Source of the DNA: Bacteroidales bacterium
Lineage (GTDB): Bacteria; Bacteroidota; Bacteroidia; Bacteroidales; F082
DNA: 42,460 nucleotides
NCBI GenBank assembly: GCA_017428285.1
Contig: JAFRRE010000169.1
Location: 1 to 42,460, forward strand
Direction: 5' to 3'
How positions within the stretch are numbered: the first letter of the stretch is position 1; each line of letters starts with the position of its first letter. The position numbers were made by a program, and so were the translations under genes. The notes under the pieces were generated by a model, which was not told the origin of the DNA, did no database searches, and saw only the letters and a program-made list of their open reading frames with translations. Of the stretch, positions 32,897 to 42,172 are shown piece after piece.

Positions 32897-35605
32897 TCAA
32901 CGGGAAAGCACGAATCGTCGTGTCACCGATCCGTTATCCGACATGATTATCACCCAATACAAACCATCTTCAAACCTCGACAAATCGACCTGCAAAGCAT
33001 CACTGTTGGTCTCTTTGCTAATTAAGGCTTGTCCCAAGGCATTGTAAACCATCACCTTTTGCAGCCCCTCCAATTCGATGGTAATAAGTCCACTGGTAGG
33101 ATTGGGATACAACTTAAGCGAAGATTCAAGGTTTTCTTCTGTCGAGGTGAGGTCGATGGAGACATAATTGAGTTCGGGGTCGTTCAAAGAGGCGGCATAG
33201 TCCGACTCGCAGGTCTCGCCGTCATCGGCCAAATAGAAGGCCGTCAAGCGGTAATAGACATCCTCGTGGTCATCATCGGCAAGGTTGTCGTGGTATTCAT
33301 AATAAAGCTGGCTTTCTATGGCAGGAATTGTTGCCACTTGTTCATAATCCGTATTGTCGAACGAGCGATACAGGTTATATTGCTGCAAGATGTAGCCTTC
33401 CTTGTCGAGTGCCATGTCGCGTCCCGCTTGGTTGGTGACAAAGGCGCGTAGCATCCAGGTGTAGTACATGTTGAAGGTATGCATGTCAGTCCAGGTCTCA
33501 CCGTCCAACGACACCCAGCGCCCGTTGGCATCACCCATGTCTTGGCAAGCGGCTGCTGGTCGCGACAAGCCTTGCTGCCCGATGACAATCCAAAGCGGCT
33601 CGTTTTCTGGAATCTCGAAAGCTGGACTAATGGTTTCCTCATGCCAGGCTTGGGCATTGGTCAAAGTCATGTTTTGGGAGCGGACCAAGGTGCGCGGTGC
33701 CGTGTCGCCACCGACATAAACCCAAAGTTGGTAGGTGCCTGCGCCCACATCGAAAAGCGACACTTCCTTCAAATAAGTCCCAACAAAGTCGGTCAAGTCC
33801 TCGGCATCAAAACGGATGGCCCAGAAAATGCGCGGCTCATCATTACCACCTAAAGAACGCTTGAAGACACCATCATCATGATAGAGCCATTGGTTGATAG
33901 GCTCGGGACGCTCGCCCCAAGAAATCAAGGCACCATGGTCGTTGTCGTCCTCGTAATAGTTCGTGCCGTCCAATTTCACAGGCGGGTCGCAATAGGCTGG
34001 GAAAACGGCCAAGGTACACACCTCACACGACATGGAATAATAGGTGCCGTCCGTTGGACCGTCATACACCAAGCGCAGGCAATACTCCACCTCGCCATGT
34101 AACTCCACAGTCTCATCAACGAAGGTGCTCTCCTCGATGAAACCAAGGAACTGACCATCGCGGAACAACATGACACCTAAGAAATCTCCTTCAGGGTATT
34201 CCCATGACAATTGAATCCCCTCGTTATGCAAAGTCCAAGTCAGAGCAGAAACTCCCATGTAGTCGGAACACGGGCGATAAATCCATTGGAAGGTCTTCCA
34301 TTCACAGGTGTCAGACAAGTAAACGGGTCTTACCTGAGCTGTGCAAGTGTCGCCTTCAGTCAAATTGTTGATATCCAATTGGAAAGAAGTGTGGTTGGTC
34401 TGCCCCATGGCTTCTCCATTCAACATGATTTCAAAATGCTGTAAATCGCGAGTCTGTGCTTCTTCTAAAGACCAAATCGCCCAACCTGTGGAAGAGACAT
34501 ATAGACTGTCGACGCCATTTGTCGCCTCCATCAGCTCCACTTGGATTTGGGTCGGTTCGAAAACGGAGAGGGCTGAATCTGAGACATAGTCCACAAAGCC
34601 GTCGAGATGTATCCTCAAATCATATTCGTCGCGGTAGACTGTAGGCAACATGAGATGTCCATTGGCATCCAAAGTCGCCTGATAGTCATTGCCTTGACCA
34701 TTGTGAGAAGAAAGCGTCACTGTGGCACCAACTGGGGACAAGCCCACATTGGTGGTGACATCAAGGACAAAATTGGTGGTCATGTCATGGTCCAAGTAGG
34801 CCGACCAAATGGTGTCGGAAATGTCGCCGCCATCGTAGTGGCAGCTCACGCCCCAGCGGTATTTTCCCCACGGAAGACTACTCCAATTCATGTCCATAAA
34901 CACCGTATCGGTCAGATGGGAAGCCATCATCACGGGCTCTTCTTCGAAACGGCTTCGAAGCAGTTCGAAGTATTGGAAGGAGCGCGTCGTTTTCGTACTG
35001 TCCTCCTGATAGAAGCGGATGCAGTCTACAAAGAAGCAGTCGTCGCCCACATCGGTAGAGGCGTCTTTGACATAATCCCAGCGGAACACATGCTCGCCAA
35101 CGGTGATATCAAACTGATGCTCGGTCCAATCCTCTTCGCCTGCACATTCCATTTTCTTTACACCATCAAGATAGAATCGGCCCATGTCCCAAGGGCTTTC
35201 CGATGAAATCTTGCTATAGAAACTCATTTGTCCTTCCAAAGGCACATAAACGGAAACCTCGATTTGGGAAATGCCGTTTCCAACACCTTCGCAGCTCGAC
35301 TTCATGCAAAACTCGCCTTCGTAGGCATTGACGGTGTCAATTGCCCAAGGATGGTCACTTAGGTTGTTGTTCCAAGGGAATCGGCTGAAGTCACCTGTCT
35401 CAAAGTCCTCAAAAAGCATCGGGTCATGCATCGACCAACTGATGCGTACCAAATCATCGGTAAACTGGCGTGCTGCCACATATCGGACTGGGAGACCCCG
35501 ATCGCGCAACGAGTAAACCGTACCGTTGACAGACTCTTGTGCCCAAGCCTGTTGACCTAAAACGAAAAACGCTAAAACCAATAAAACCATTGCCCATCTC
35601 TTCAT
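32897..35605 (-). CDS. T9SS-secreted surface protein with MAM-like and Trp-rich domains
   Basis: 902 residues. Signal peptide MKRWAMVLLVLAFFVLGQQA, then WAQ. A MAM/cleaved-adhesin-like domain (about 60-200, FEDFETGDFSRFPW) comes first. A carboxypeptidase-regulatory-like beta-sandwich follows (about 290-355), then fibronectin-like segments. A Trp-rich domain (about 590-740) has PLWIVIGQQG and GRWVSLDG, as in the 8593-11742 protein. The C terminus is a type A sorting domain: LYPNPTSGLI, VMVYNALGQAL, GLYWVIIMSD, RRFVLSR. It should leave the cell through T9SS. It is the last of a minus-strand cluster, 14 nt after the beta-helix gene. Confidence 0.85.
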   Translation of the reverse strand: MKRWAMVLLVLAFFVLGQQAWAQESVNGTVYSLRDRGLPVRYVAARQFTDDLVRISWSMHDPMLFEDFETGDFSRFPWNNNLSDHPWAIDTVNAYEGEFCMKSSCEGVGNGISQIEVSVYVPLEGQMSFYSKISSESPWDMGRFYLDGVKKMECAGEEDWTEHQFDITVGEHVFRWDYVKDASTDVGDDCFFVDCIRFYQEDSTKTTRSFQYFELLRSRFEEEPVMMASHLTDTVFMDMNWSSLPWGKYRWGVSCHYDGGDISDTIWSAYLDHDMTTNFVLDVTTNVGLSPVGATVTLSSHNGQGNDYQATLDANGHLMLPTVYRDEYDLRIHLDGFVDYVSDSALSVFEPTQIQVELMEATNGVDSLYVSSTGWAIWSLEEAQTRDLQHFEIMLNGEAMGQTNHTSFQLDINNLTEGDTCTAQVRPVYLSDTCEWKTFQWIYRPCSDYMGVSALTWTLHNEGIQLSWEYPEGDFLGVMLFRDGQFLGFIEESTFVDETVELHGEVEYCLRLVYDGPTDGTYYSMSCEVCTLAVFPAYCDPPVKLDGTNYYEDDNDHGALISWGERPEPINQWLYHDDGVFKRSLGGNDEPRIFWAIRFDAEDLTDFVGTYLKEVSLFDVGAGTYQLWVYVGGDTAPRTLVRSQNMTLTNAQAWHEETISPAFEIPENEPLWIVIGQQGLSRPAAACQDMGDANGRWVSLDGETWTDMHTFNMYYTWMLRAFVTNQAGRDMALDKEGYILQQYNLYRSFDNTDYEQVATIPAIESQLYYEYHDNLADDDHEDVYYRLTAFYLADDGETCESDYAASLNDPELNYVSIDLTSTEENLESSLKLYPNPTSGLITIELEGLQKVMVYNALGQALISKETNSDALQVDLSRFEDGLYWVIIMSDNGSVTRRFVLSR

Positions 35606-35619
35606 CTCGCTGCCCTTTC

Positions 35620-38613
35620 TTATCGTTTAACAAATTTGGCCATCATCGTTCCTTTATTGCCTCTTACTTGGATAAAGTAAATGCCACTAGACAATTTGCC
35701 CACAGAAATCGGTAGCTCGCCCAACAAATCAGAACTCATTTGGGTTTCAGGTAGTATTGCGATTCCCAGGCTGTTCATCACGCTGATATTGTAAGTGGTG
35801 TTGTTGCTTAAATCTCTCACCATAACCGTTTCTTCAGCAGGGTTGGGATAAACCTTCAATTCTGTCGGGAGCGGGAGGTCGCTTTGGTATCTCATGCTTA
35901 CTCTACCTTCTTGGGTGATAAAGAGATGCAAATCTTCCACCAAAGGTTGGTTGGGAGAGAGGATGATTTCTTCGCACATCCCTCGGCCATAGCGTGGCAA
36001 GTCGGCCATCACATAATAGGTTCCAAAAGGCAGGTCGTTGAAGCTGAAATGACCCTCAGGGCCAGTCAGGGCAAAGCCCAAGATGCGTTGTTTGGTGGCA
36101 TTGAGCAAGAGCACGCCGACATTCGACAAACCATCGGAGCAATAGCTTACATCACTACCTTCCTGCAACCAAGGTTGGCAATAGAAGTCGCGCGCCTTGA
36201 AAGTCCAATCGGGATAGTCGAACACTCCGCTGATGAGGCCGTTGCCCGTATGGAAGCCAGGCTCCATAAGGGGCAGGTCAATATCCACATCGTAGGCATC
36301 GCCATCTACCTCAATCATGTTTGACTCGTTCCATTGCAGGTCGCCGAGATAATAGCAGCCGCCCGCCTCAGCGTCCAGAGTGTCGGGGAAGGCGTACAAG
36401 ATATAGGTGTCGGGCAACAAGGCGTCGAATCTGAAGAAGCCTCCATCATCGGAAATCGTTCGATAAAATCCAGAGACAAAGGGATTGTCATCGCTCAAAG
36501 CGACGGCAACCACTTGAGTGTGAGGTCGCATAATTCCACCCGACCAAGTGTGACCTTCAAGGGCATAGTCCTTAAACAACTCGAAACGCACTGTATCTGA
36601 TGAATGGCCACATAACGACCAAGCCTCGAGTATTATCTTGACAAAGCCCTGCTCTATGTCCCTCTCACCTGGATAATACAGGGTGTGTAGTGCCACCGCA
36701 TCCTCAAAATGTCCATCTCCCATTGAGGTCCATCGAAGTGTGTCATAATACTGGGCCTCAGCTTGGTCGAGCGACAACGGGCGATTAATGCCACTATAGC
36801 TGTCTTCGCCTGCAAACACTTGTATAGCTTTGTAGAGACTGAGCGTCAAGGCATCTGTTTTGGTCACGCCATTGCTGGTCACGCGCAAAGTCAGTGTCAC
36901 CTCACCAGTATCGTAGTCCTCATCAGAGGGGAAATAGGTGGTGCTCAGTGCTGTCGAGTCGGAAAACATGCCAGAGCCTGAGGTCTGCCAAATGAAATTG
37001 CTGTAGATATAAGGGATGTTCGCGTCGTTAATGGAATATCCAGATGGTGAGGCACAAAGGAAATCATCTTGACCAGCATAAGGATAATAAGTCGCAAAAG
37101 CGTAGGCACTTTGTCCGACCGAGGCGTACACATCGGGATTGTAAGGACGGTCGCAGGCCATAACAGCAACATTTTCAGCTTGTTGAGGGTTGAGAAGATA
37201 GGAATTGCCGGTGATGCCATCAATATGGTTGGCGAATTTGTAGTAGTTGAAATCGCCATAAAACAGCACATAATGGTCAATGTCACGCTCCTTGTTCTCG
37301 TCCCACGAAATCAACCATTTGTTGTTTACAAACTGTTTCTTCACATTGAATGGCGGTGCAATGGGCGCTGTGGTGTCGCACTCGGTCAGGTAGTTTTCAT
37401 AAACAATTGTGCCCAAAGCAGGCGTGTCATGTCCGTCGAGAATAACGGATTCAATCTCGGCTGTGCTTTCGGCATCCCAATAGTTGCCGCGCATGTCGAT
37501 GTCTTGAGTCGCGACATTTGCAAAGAGTATCGCGTCTTTCTTGTAGTGCAGGAAGTTGTTGCCGTTCATCTGCGACTTGTCCGAGGGGAAACTCACGATT
37601 CTTTTCTTTGCCTCGCTGATGGTATTGCCCACGAAACGCATCGAACCCGCTGTCATCAAATTGGAAATGGTCAATTCATTGTCAAAGAAGGTATTATGTT
37701 CAAGGTCAAGATGGCACATCCTTGTCATTCGGACGGCTTCATCGTTGCTCCAAAACACATTGTTGCGGATGATGACCGAGTCCATTGCTGCTTTCAAGCC
37801 AAATGAGGAGTATCCCGAGCCGCCTTCCGGCAAGTCCGATGAAATCAGGTTGTTTTCTATGAAGTTGGTCGCGTCCTTGTCGGAGATGCCGCCCACGTTC
37901 TCAAAGCTGATGGCCGTGGCAGCGCCTTGGAAGCAGTTGCCTGAAATGTGGTTACGGTTGCATTTGAAGCCGTATTCTACGTTGGAAATCTCGATATTAA
38001 TCTGACCTTGGTCAAAGATGTTGTTCGAAAAGATATTGTCTTCGCTGTCAGTGGCGCGGGCTTTTAATTCAATGCCAGAAACGCATTGGAAAAAGAAGCA
38101 GCTGTCGACCAAGAAGTTGTTGCAGTCCACAAGCTCGATGCCTTTGCCCGCATAGTAGTTATTGAACGTGCAATGGCTAACGACTACATGATTGCTGGTC
38201 GAAGCGTTCAAGGCGGTCAGGGCGCCCACGACTTCGACATGTGACATCCTCACGATGTCTTCCTCGGTGATATTTTTCAGCTGAATGCCAGCCCAGTCGT
38301 GAGAAATTTCATAGCAGAGCAGATAAATCGAGTCGTTGCGTTGTCCTTCAAGCAGGAGGTTGCCACCGTCGACGCGCAGGTAGGCGGATTGCCCGAAATA
38401 CACCTTCACACCGCCTTCCACACGCAAAGTGCCGCCGTTCTGCACCGTCAGCGACTCATTCACCCAATACACTGAATCGCCGCCCAGCTTCGGCAAAACC
38501 AGCAACGAGTCAATCTCGCCGTTGATCGGGACGTAATGTTGCGCCTCGACCCACACGCCCTGCGCTAAGAGGAGCAGGAGCAAGAGATGCCGTATGTGCT
38601 TGAGCGGTTTCAT
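35620..38613 (-). CDS. T9SS-secreted right-handed parallel beta-helix protein
   Basis: 997 residues. Signal peptide MKPLKHIRHLLLLLLLAQGV, then WVEAQ. Residues about 40-410 show a parallel beta-helix (pectate-lyase-like) pattern with recurring Asn/Ile-rich turns such as HVVVSHCTFNNY, FSNNIFDQG and DSVIIRNNVFWSN. Two related beta-sandwich segments follow (about 525-690, each with a TLRW/FIWQTSGSG-like start and a YFPSDED or YYPGERD motif). Carboxypeptidase-regulatory-like repeats follow (about 705-920). The C terminus is a T9SS type A sorting domain (VYPNPAEETV ... GIYFIQVRG ... AKFVKR). It may bind or cleave polysaccharide; catalytic residues cannot be assigned. Only 3 nt separate it from the STN gene, so the two are co-transcribed. 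Confidence 0.85.
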   Translation of the reverse strand: MKPLKHIRHLLLLLLLAQGVWVEAQHYVPINGEIDSLLVLPKLGGDSVYWVNESLTVQNGGTLRVEGGVKVYFGQSAYLRVDGGNLLLEGQRNDSIYLLCYEISHDWAGIQLKNITEEDIVRMSHVEVVGALTALNASTSNHVVVSHCTFNNYYAGKGIELVDCNNFLVDSCFFFQCVSGIELKARATDSEDNIFSNNIFDQGQINIEISNVEYGFKCNRNHISGNCFQGAATAISFENVGGISDKDATNFIENNLISSDLPEGGSGYSSFGLKAAMDSVIIRNNVFWSNDEAVRMTRMCHLDLEHNTFFDNELTISNLMTAGSMRFVGNTISEAKKRIVSFPSDKSQMNGNNFLHYKKDAILFANVATQDIDMRGNYWDAESTAEIESVILDGHDTPALGTIVYENYLTECDTTAPIAPPFNVKKQFVNNKWLISWDENKERDIDHYVLFYGDFNYYKFANHIDGITGNSYLLNPQQAENVAVMACDRPYNPDVYASVGQSAYAFATYYPYAGQDDFLCASPSGYSINDANIPYIYSNFIWQTSGSGMFSDSTALSTTYFPSDEDYDTGEVTLTLRVTSNGVTKTDALTLSLYKAIQVFAGEDSYSGINRPLSLDQAEAQYYDTLRWTSMGDGHFEDAVALHTLYYPGERDIEQGFVKIILEAWSLCGHSSDTVRFELFKDYALEGHTWSGGIMRPHTQVVAVALSDDNPFVSGFYRTISDDGGFFRFDALLPDTYILYAFPDTLDAEAGGCYYLGDLQWNESNMIEVDGDAYDVDIDLPLMEPGFHTGNGLISGVFDYPDWTFKARDFYCQPWLQEGSDVSYCSDGLSNVGVLLLNATKQRILGFALTGPEGHFSFNDLPFGTYYVMADLPRYGRGMCEEIILSPNQPLVEDLHLFITQEGRVSMRYQSDLPLPTELKVYPNPAEETVMVRDLSNNTTYNISVMNSLGIAILPETQMSSDLLGELPISVGKLSSGIYFIQVRGNKGTMMAKFVKR

Positions 38614-38616
38614 GGT

Positions 38617-39951
38617 TTAGAAATAATAGATCAAACCCAATCGGAAGTCCCACATCCGCATGCGCATGTCGAAGGGGAAGTCGGCGCGATACAATGAACC
38701 GCTGGTCACGCGGTAATGCACCTCGGGTACGAATTCGATGCGGTTGGCTACCTTCCAAGCGACACCCAACCCGCCATAATAGGAGAATCGAGTAGATTCA
38801 ACTTGTTCCTTGTTGATGGGAGTATGGAAAGGCGGCTCTGTCGAATTAAGAGAACCAGCATAATCGACCAAAAAATCCACAGAGGCACCCGCCTTGGCGA
38901 AGGCTCTAAAATGCTCCATCTTGATGAAGTCGAAGGTGGCAAAGAGCCCCACGGTCAAATAATCCAAGCGGTTGATGTCGCGATAGGCATATTGGGTCGT
39001 GGTCAGTGGGATATAGGTCGAGTCTAGGACGTATTGGTAGGTGGTGTCGCCCGTGGGGTGAACCACGTAATAAGTATCCAAGGTGTCGTTGACGTAGCAA
39101 TCGCCGGAATAAACGGTCTGCTCAAGCAGGAAACGGTAACGCACAGAACGGTAACCAAGGTTCATTCCTACGCTGAGCCGGTTCTGCTTATAGCCGCCGT
39201 CAAGGCCGATGCCATACACCAAGCTCGGGGTCACATTGATAGAGCCATCTTCGGGTTTCGGCATATCGACCTCATGCTTGAATTGGGCAGCGCCCAAGCC
39301 TATCGTGGGGGTGATGAACCAGCCGTTGTTGCGGAATTTAGGCCACGGAATTTCCAGACCTCTGTATTTCACCTGATATACCGTGTCCGTCCGTACTTCG
39401 CGTTTCACTTGAACAATGGTGTCGTAACGCATCACGGTGCGGATAATCTGCAAAGTGTCGTAGATATGGATGGTTCTTTCCGTCTTGTCGACCACGGTGT
39501 CGTGTTTCTGCTTCACGACCTCGGTACTGGGTTCGACCGGTGGTGTTATTGTTACTGTTGTTGCTTCGGGTTCGTTCACCAGCTGCTGGTTCTTTCTGAT
39601 TACATATTGCTTGCCGACTTTCTTGAAGCCATAGTCGGTGCCTTTAAGCAGGTCGGTCAGCACTTCCTCGACGGATTTATAGGAACAGGAATAGCTCTCG
39701 ATGCGGATTTTGCTCAGTTCAGCTTTGCTGAAAGCCACGTTCAGCTCATACTCGGCGAAGAGTTTCTCCAAGGCTTTGTCCAAGGTGCACGACTTGACCG
39801 AGAACGAAATCAATGGGTTGAACGTTTGGGCATATGAGCGTTGGGGAAGAGCCAAGGCCAAGAAAAACAGGAACAATAGTGGCAGCCATCGCAACCCCGT
39901 TTTTCTTTCCTTTTGTTTGTCAAGAGATATATTGAGAAGAGGGTATTCCAT
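38617..39951 (-). CDS. STN domain plus outer-membrane beta-barrel protein
   Basis: 444 residues. A basic N terminus and signal peptide (LRWLPLLFLFFLALALPQRS, then YAQ) lead into an STN domain (about 47-130, with FSVKSCTLDKALEKLFAEY and YGFKKVGKQYVI). The STN domain is the periplasmic signalling part of FecA-type receptors. Next come a Thr/Val/Pro-rich linker (about 135-200) and a barrel-like region rich in alternating aromatics (GWFITPTIGLGAA to the terminal FRLGLIYYF). No TonB-dependent plug or barrel of full size is present, so it is not a SusC or FecA homologue. It likely senses something in the envelope and signals to the FecR protein upstream. The start is ATG 39951; a TTG at 39957 is less likely. 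Confidence 0.83.
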   Translation of the reverse strand: MEYPLLNISLDKQKERKTGLRWLPLLFLFFLALALPQRSYAQTFNPLISFSVKSCTLDKALEKLFAEYELNVAFSKAELSKIRIESYSCSYKSVEEVLTDLLKGTDYGFKKVGKQYVIRKNQQLVNEPEATTVTITPPVEPSTEVVKQKHDTVVDKTERTIHIYDTLQIIRTVMRYDTIVQVKREVRTDTVYQVKYRGLEIPWPKFRNNGWFITPTIGLGAAQFKHEVDMPKPEDGSINVTPSLVYGIGLDGGYKQNRLSVGMNLGYRSVRYRFLLEQTVYSGDCYVNDTLDTYYVVHPTGDTTYQYVLDSTYIPLTTTQYAYRDINRLDYLTVGLFATFDFIKMEHFRAFAKAGASVDFLVDYAGSLNSTEPPFHTPINKEQVESTRFSYYGGLGVAWKVANRIEFVPEVHYRVTSGSLYRADFPFDMRMRMWDFRLGLIYYF

Positions 39952-40045
39952 TTCCAAATGAGTTCAAAATAGGCCGCTAAGATACGACAAAAAAATGAGA
40001 GGGCTCTCATTTAATTGAAAAAAGAAACTTGGAAATGGATTTCGA

Positions 40046-41068
40046 TTAGCGAATCTGGTAGACTTCGCCTTCCTTCGTGACGGTCACTTCCGACACAAGG
40101 GCTATGGTCTCAAGCACCTCGTCGATGGACTCGTCATCGGAGAAACGGGCGGTGAGTTTCTTGGAGGCGCACGACTCGCCAAGGTCGATTTCAACCTTGT
40201 AGATGTACTCTAACGCTTCGACGATCTTCGACAGCTTCTCGTTGTTGAATACCAGCACGTGTTCAGTCATCAGTTCATCTTCCTTCACTTCGGAATAGGA
40301 CATTGTCTTCAGTTCGTTGGCAGTGCCATTCCACACGCCGCGTTCGCCCGGGTTGATTTCCGTCACTGACAGAATGTTGCCCTTTTTGTCGAAGGCAGTC
40401 ATCTTCACCTTGCCCGTGTAGAGGTCGAGGGTGTAACGCTCGGCGTTCTTTTCAGCATTCAGCAGGAAGCTGGTACCCAGCACTTCAATGTCCACATTGT
40501 GGCAATGGAGCACGAAAGGAAGGACTTCGTTTTTGGCGACATCGAAATAGGCAACACCATCGAAGTTGACGGAACGGTCAGACTCGGCAAAATGCTTGGT
40601 ATAGCTGAGCGAGCTCTCGCTATCGAATTTGACCGAAGTGTTATCAGGAAGGATATATGACGACTCGTTTTGTCCGTTGTAGGCGTAAGTCACGGTTGAA
40701 TTGAAGTTGTTGCGTACCAAGAAGCCCACGAACAGGGCGATGAGGAAGGCGGCGGCCACGCCGGAAACATATTTGTAGTTGCGGCGGAGCCATGGCATCT
40801 GCACCACCTTGGTCTCAGTCTCCTCGACAGCATCAATCTTGGCATTGACGGCATCAAGGGCGGCTTCCACATCGGCCTCGTCAAGCTCGGGCATGGCGAA
40901 GTCGGTGAGGTTCCACACCTCATACTGATCCTTTAATGCCTTGAAATAAAGACGATTCTCTTCAGACTCGGCCACCCACAAAAGCAGTTCATGGGCTTCC
41001 TCAGCCGAGCATTGCCCGTCCAAGTAGCTCATGATTAATGCCTCATATTTGTCGTTTGCCGAGTACAT
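40046..41068 (-). CDS. FecR-type anti-sigma factor
   Basis: 340 residues. The cytoplasmic N terminus (1-95) should bind the sigma factor. One transmembrane helix (about 101-118, VSGVAAAFLIALFVGFLV) follows, then a periplasmic FecR domain (about 125-250, with YILPDNTSVKFDSESSLSY, FDGVAYFDVAK and FVLHCHNVDIEVLGTSFLLN). A C-terminal DUF4974-like domain (about 270-340) is related in fold to STN. It holds the ECF sigma factor until an outer-membrane partner signals. It lies between the ECF gene and the STN gene on the same strand; regulated proteolysis by an RseP-type protease is possible. Confidence 0.92.
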   Translation of the reverse strand: MYSANDKYEALIMSYLDGQCSAEEAHELLLWVAESEENRLYFKALKDQYEVWNLTDFAMPELDEADVEAALDAVNAKIDAVEETETKVVQMPWLRRNYKYVSGVAAAFLIALFVGFLVRNNFNSTVTYAYNGQNESSYILPDNTSVKFDSESSLSYTKHFAESDRSVNFDGVAYFDVAKNEVLPFVLHCHNVDIEVLGTSFLLNAEKNAERYTLDLYTGKVKMTAFDKKGNILSVTEINPGERGVWNGTANELKTMSYSEVKEDELMTEHVLVFNNEKLSKIVEALEYIYKVEIDLGESCASKKLTARFSDDESIDEVLETIALVSEVTVTKEGEVYQIR

Positions 41069-41217
41069 TTCTATCGTTTTTATCTCATCAATTCACCTAA
41101 AAGACTAACAACTTTGGTTTTACCCTTAGTCGGGAAAAGAAAATTTTTGGAAATTAATTTAATAAGTAAATGAGCAAATATAGTTTACATAAAAGGCAAA
41201 AGAATTTGGCCATCAGT

Positions 41218-41273
41218 TATCAGCCATCAGCAGTCAGCCTTGGTGCTACCGAGCTGATAGCTGACGGCTGATA
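41218..41273. repeat. ATCAGC-rich palindrome between the sigma and FecR genes
   Basis: 21-nt arms at 41218-41238 and 41253-41273 (18 of 21 pair) rich in ATCAGC/GCTGAT. Strings of this type are scattered between genes in Bacteroidales. No gene was seen in 41069-41394. Confidence 0.7.
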
Positions 41274-41315
41274 GCTTACAGCCAATAATACTATACATTA
41301 TTTTTGAACGATTAC

Positions 41316-41390
41316 TTAATGTGGCCTAAATTAATGTGGCCCTTCGACCCTTCGATGGGCCTCAGGGACCGCAGGCTCAGGGACCACAGG
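41316..41390. repeat. short tandem direct repeats downstream of the sigma gene
   Basis: TTAATGTGGCC occurs at 41316-41326 and 41331-41341. CTCAGGGACC plus CAGG-type 15-mers lie back to back at 41361-41375 and 41376-41390 with one difference. They end 5 nt before the sigma stop codon. Confidence 0.6.
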
Positions 41391-41394
41391 AGTG

Positions 41395-41937
41395 TTACAG
41401 ATATTCTTTCAGCCCTTCCCTGAGCTGTTTTATGGCGGCACTCATGTGCGCCTCGACGGTTTTTTGCGACAATCCGAATTTTTCCGCGATTTCGGCATAT
41501 TTCAGTCCGTCGAAACGGCTGGCCAGGAACACTTCGCGGCGCTTATCGGGCATGGTGGCCAAGACCTTTTGGTAGGAGGCTTCCAAGTTGTTGGACTGCA
41601 AGGTCTCCGAGGGGTCGTTGGCATCCGAATCGTCGGTGTAGATACGCTCGTTGACATCGGCATGGGTGCGCTCCTTATTAATAAAGGTGATGGCCGAATT
41701 GCGCACCGCACGCAGCATGTACGACTCAAACGAGGTGTTGAAAGTCAGTTTTTCGCGACTGGTCCACAGTTTAACGAAGAGGTCTTGAACAATTTCTGCC
41801 GCTTGGTCGCCGTCGCCTACAAAGCGGACACAAAAACGGGTTAAAGGCGAATAATAACGACGGAAAATCTGGTTGAACGACTCTCTGTCGCCTCCTTTCA
41901 TTTTGTCGATAAGAACCTTAAGCTCGTTTTCGTTCAT
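41395..41937 (-). CDS. ECF sigma-70 factor (FecI-like)
   Basis: 180 residues, normal ECF length. Region 2 lies at about 24-90, with FNQIFRRYYSPLTRFC, AAEIVQDLFVKLWTSR and YMLRAVRNSAITFI. Region 4 lies at about 122-178, with MPDKRREVFLASRFDGLKYA and AEIAEKFGLSQKTVEAHM. No membrane segment. It recruits RNA polymerase to promoters of its regulon when freed from the FecR protein encoded 326 nt downstream. The start is the ATG at 41937 with a -7 box 41 nt upstream. Probable targets are the STN/T9SS genes that follow (inference). Confidence 0.94.
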   Translation of the reverse strand: MNENELKVLIDKMKGGDRESFNQIFRRYYSPLTRFCVRFVGDGDQAAEIVQDLFVKLWTSREKLTFNTSFESYMLRAVRNSAITFINKERTHADVNERIYTDDSDANDPSETLQSNNLEASYQKVLATMPDKRREVFLASRFDGLKYAEIAEKFGLSQKTVEAHMSAAIKQLREGLKEYL

Positions 41938-41977
41938 TAATTAATAATGGTATTAATGCCAAAGGCAAAACTGGCTG

Positions 41978-41985
41978 CAAATGTA
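41978..41985 (-). promoter_or_regulatory. -7 box of the ECF sigma gene
   Basis: The minus strand reads TACATTTG, 41 nt before the ATG. This is a housekeeping-type Bacteroidota box, so basal expression does not need the ECF factor itself. Confidence 0.65.
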
Positions 41986-42116
41986 CGCATTTTTATGTAA
42001 CAAAATACATTTTTATATTTAATTATTTATCAACAACTTGCAGTTGGTATTGTGACTTTTTGAAGAAAATTAATGCGAAAAACGAAAAGAAAATCTTTTC
42101 TGATTGAAAAAAGTTG

Positions 42117-42124
42117 TATTTTTG
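42117..42124 (+). promoter_or_regulatory. -7 box of rplU
   Basis: TATTTTTG, 49 nt before the ATG. A small perfect hairpin in the leader (AGTTAG at 42143-42148, CTAACT at 42152-42157) could be an autoregulation site. Confidence 0.7.
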
Positions 42125-42172
42125 CAGTCCGAAAAAAATGAGAGTTAGTATCTAACTAAAAGATATCGAGAA

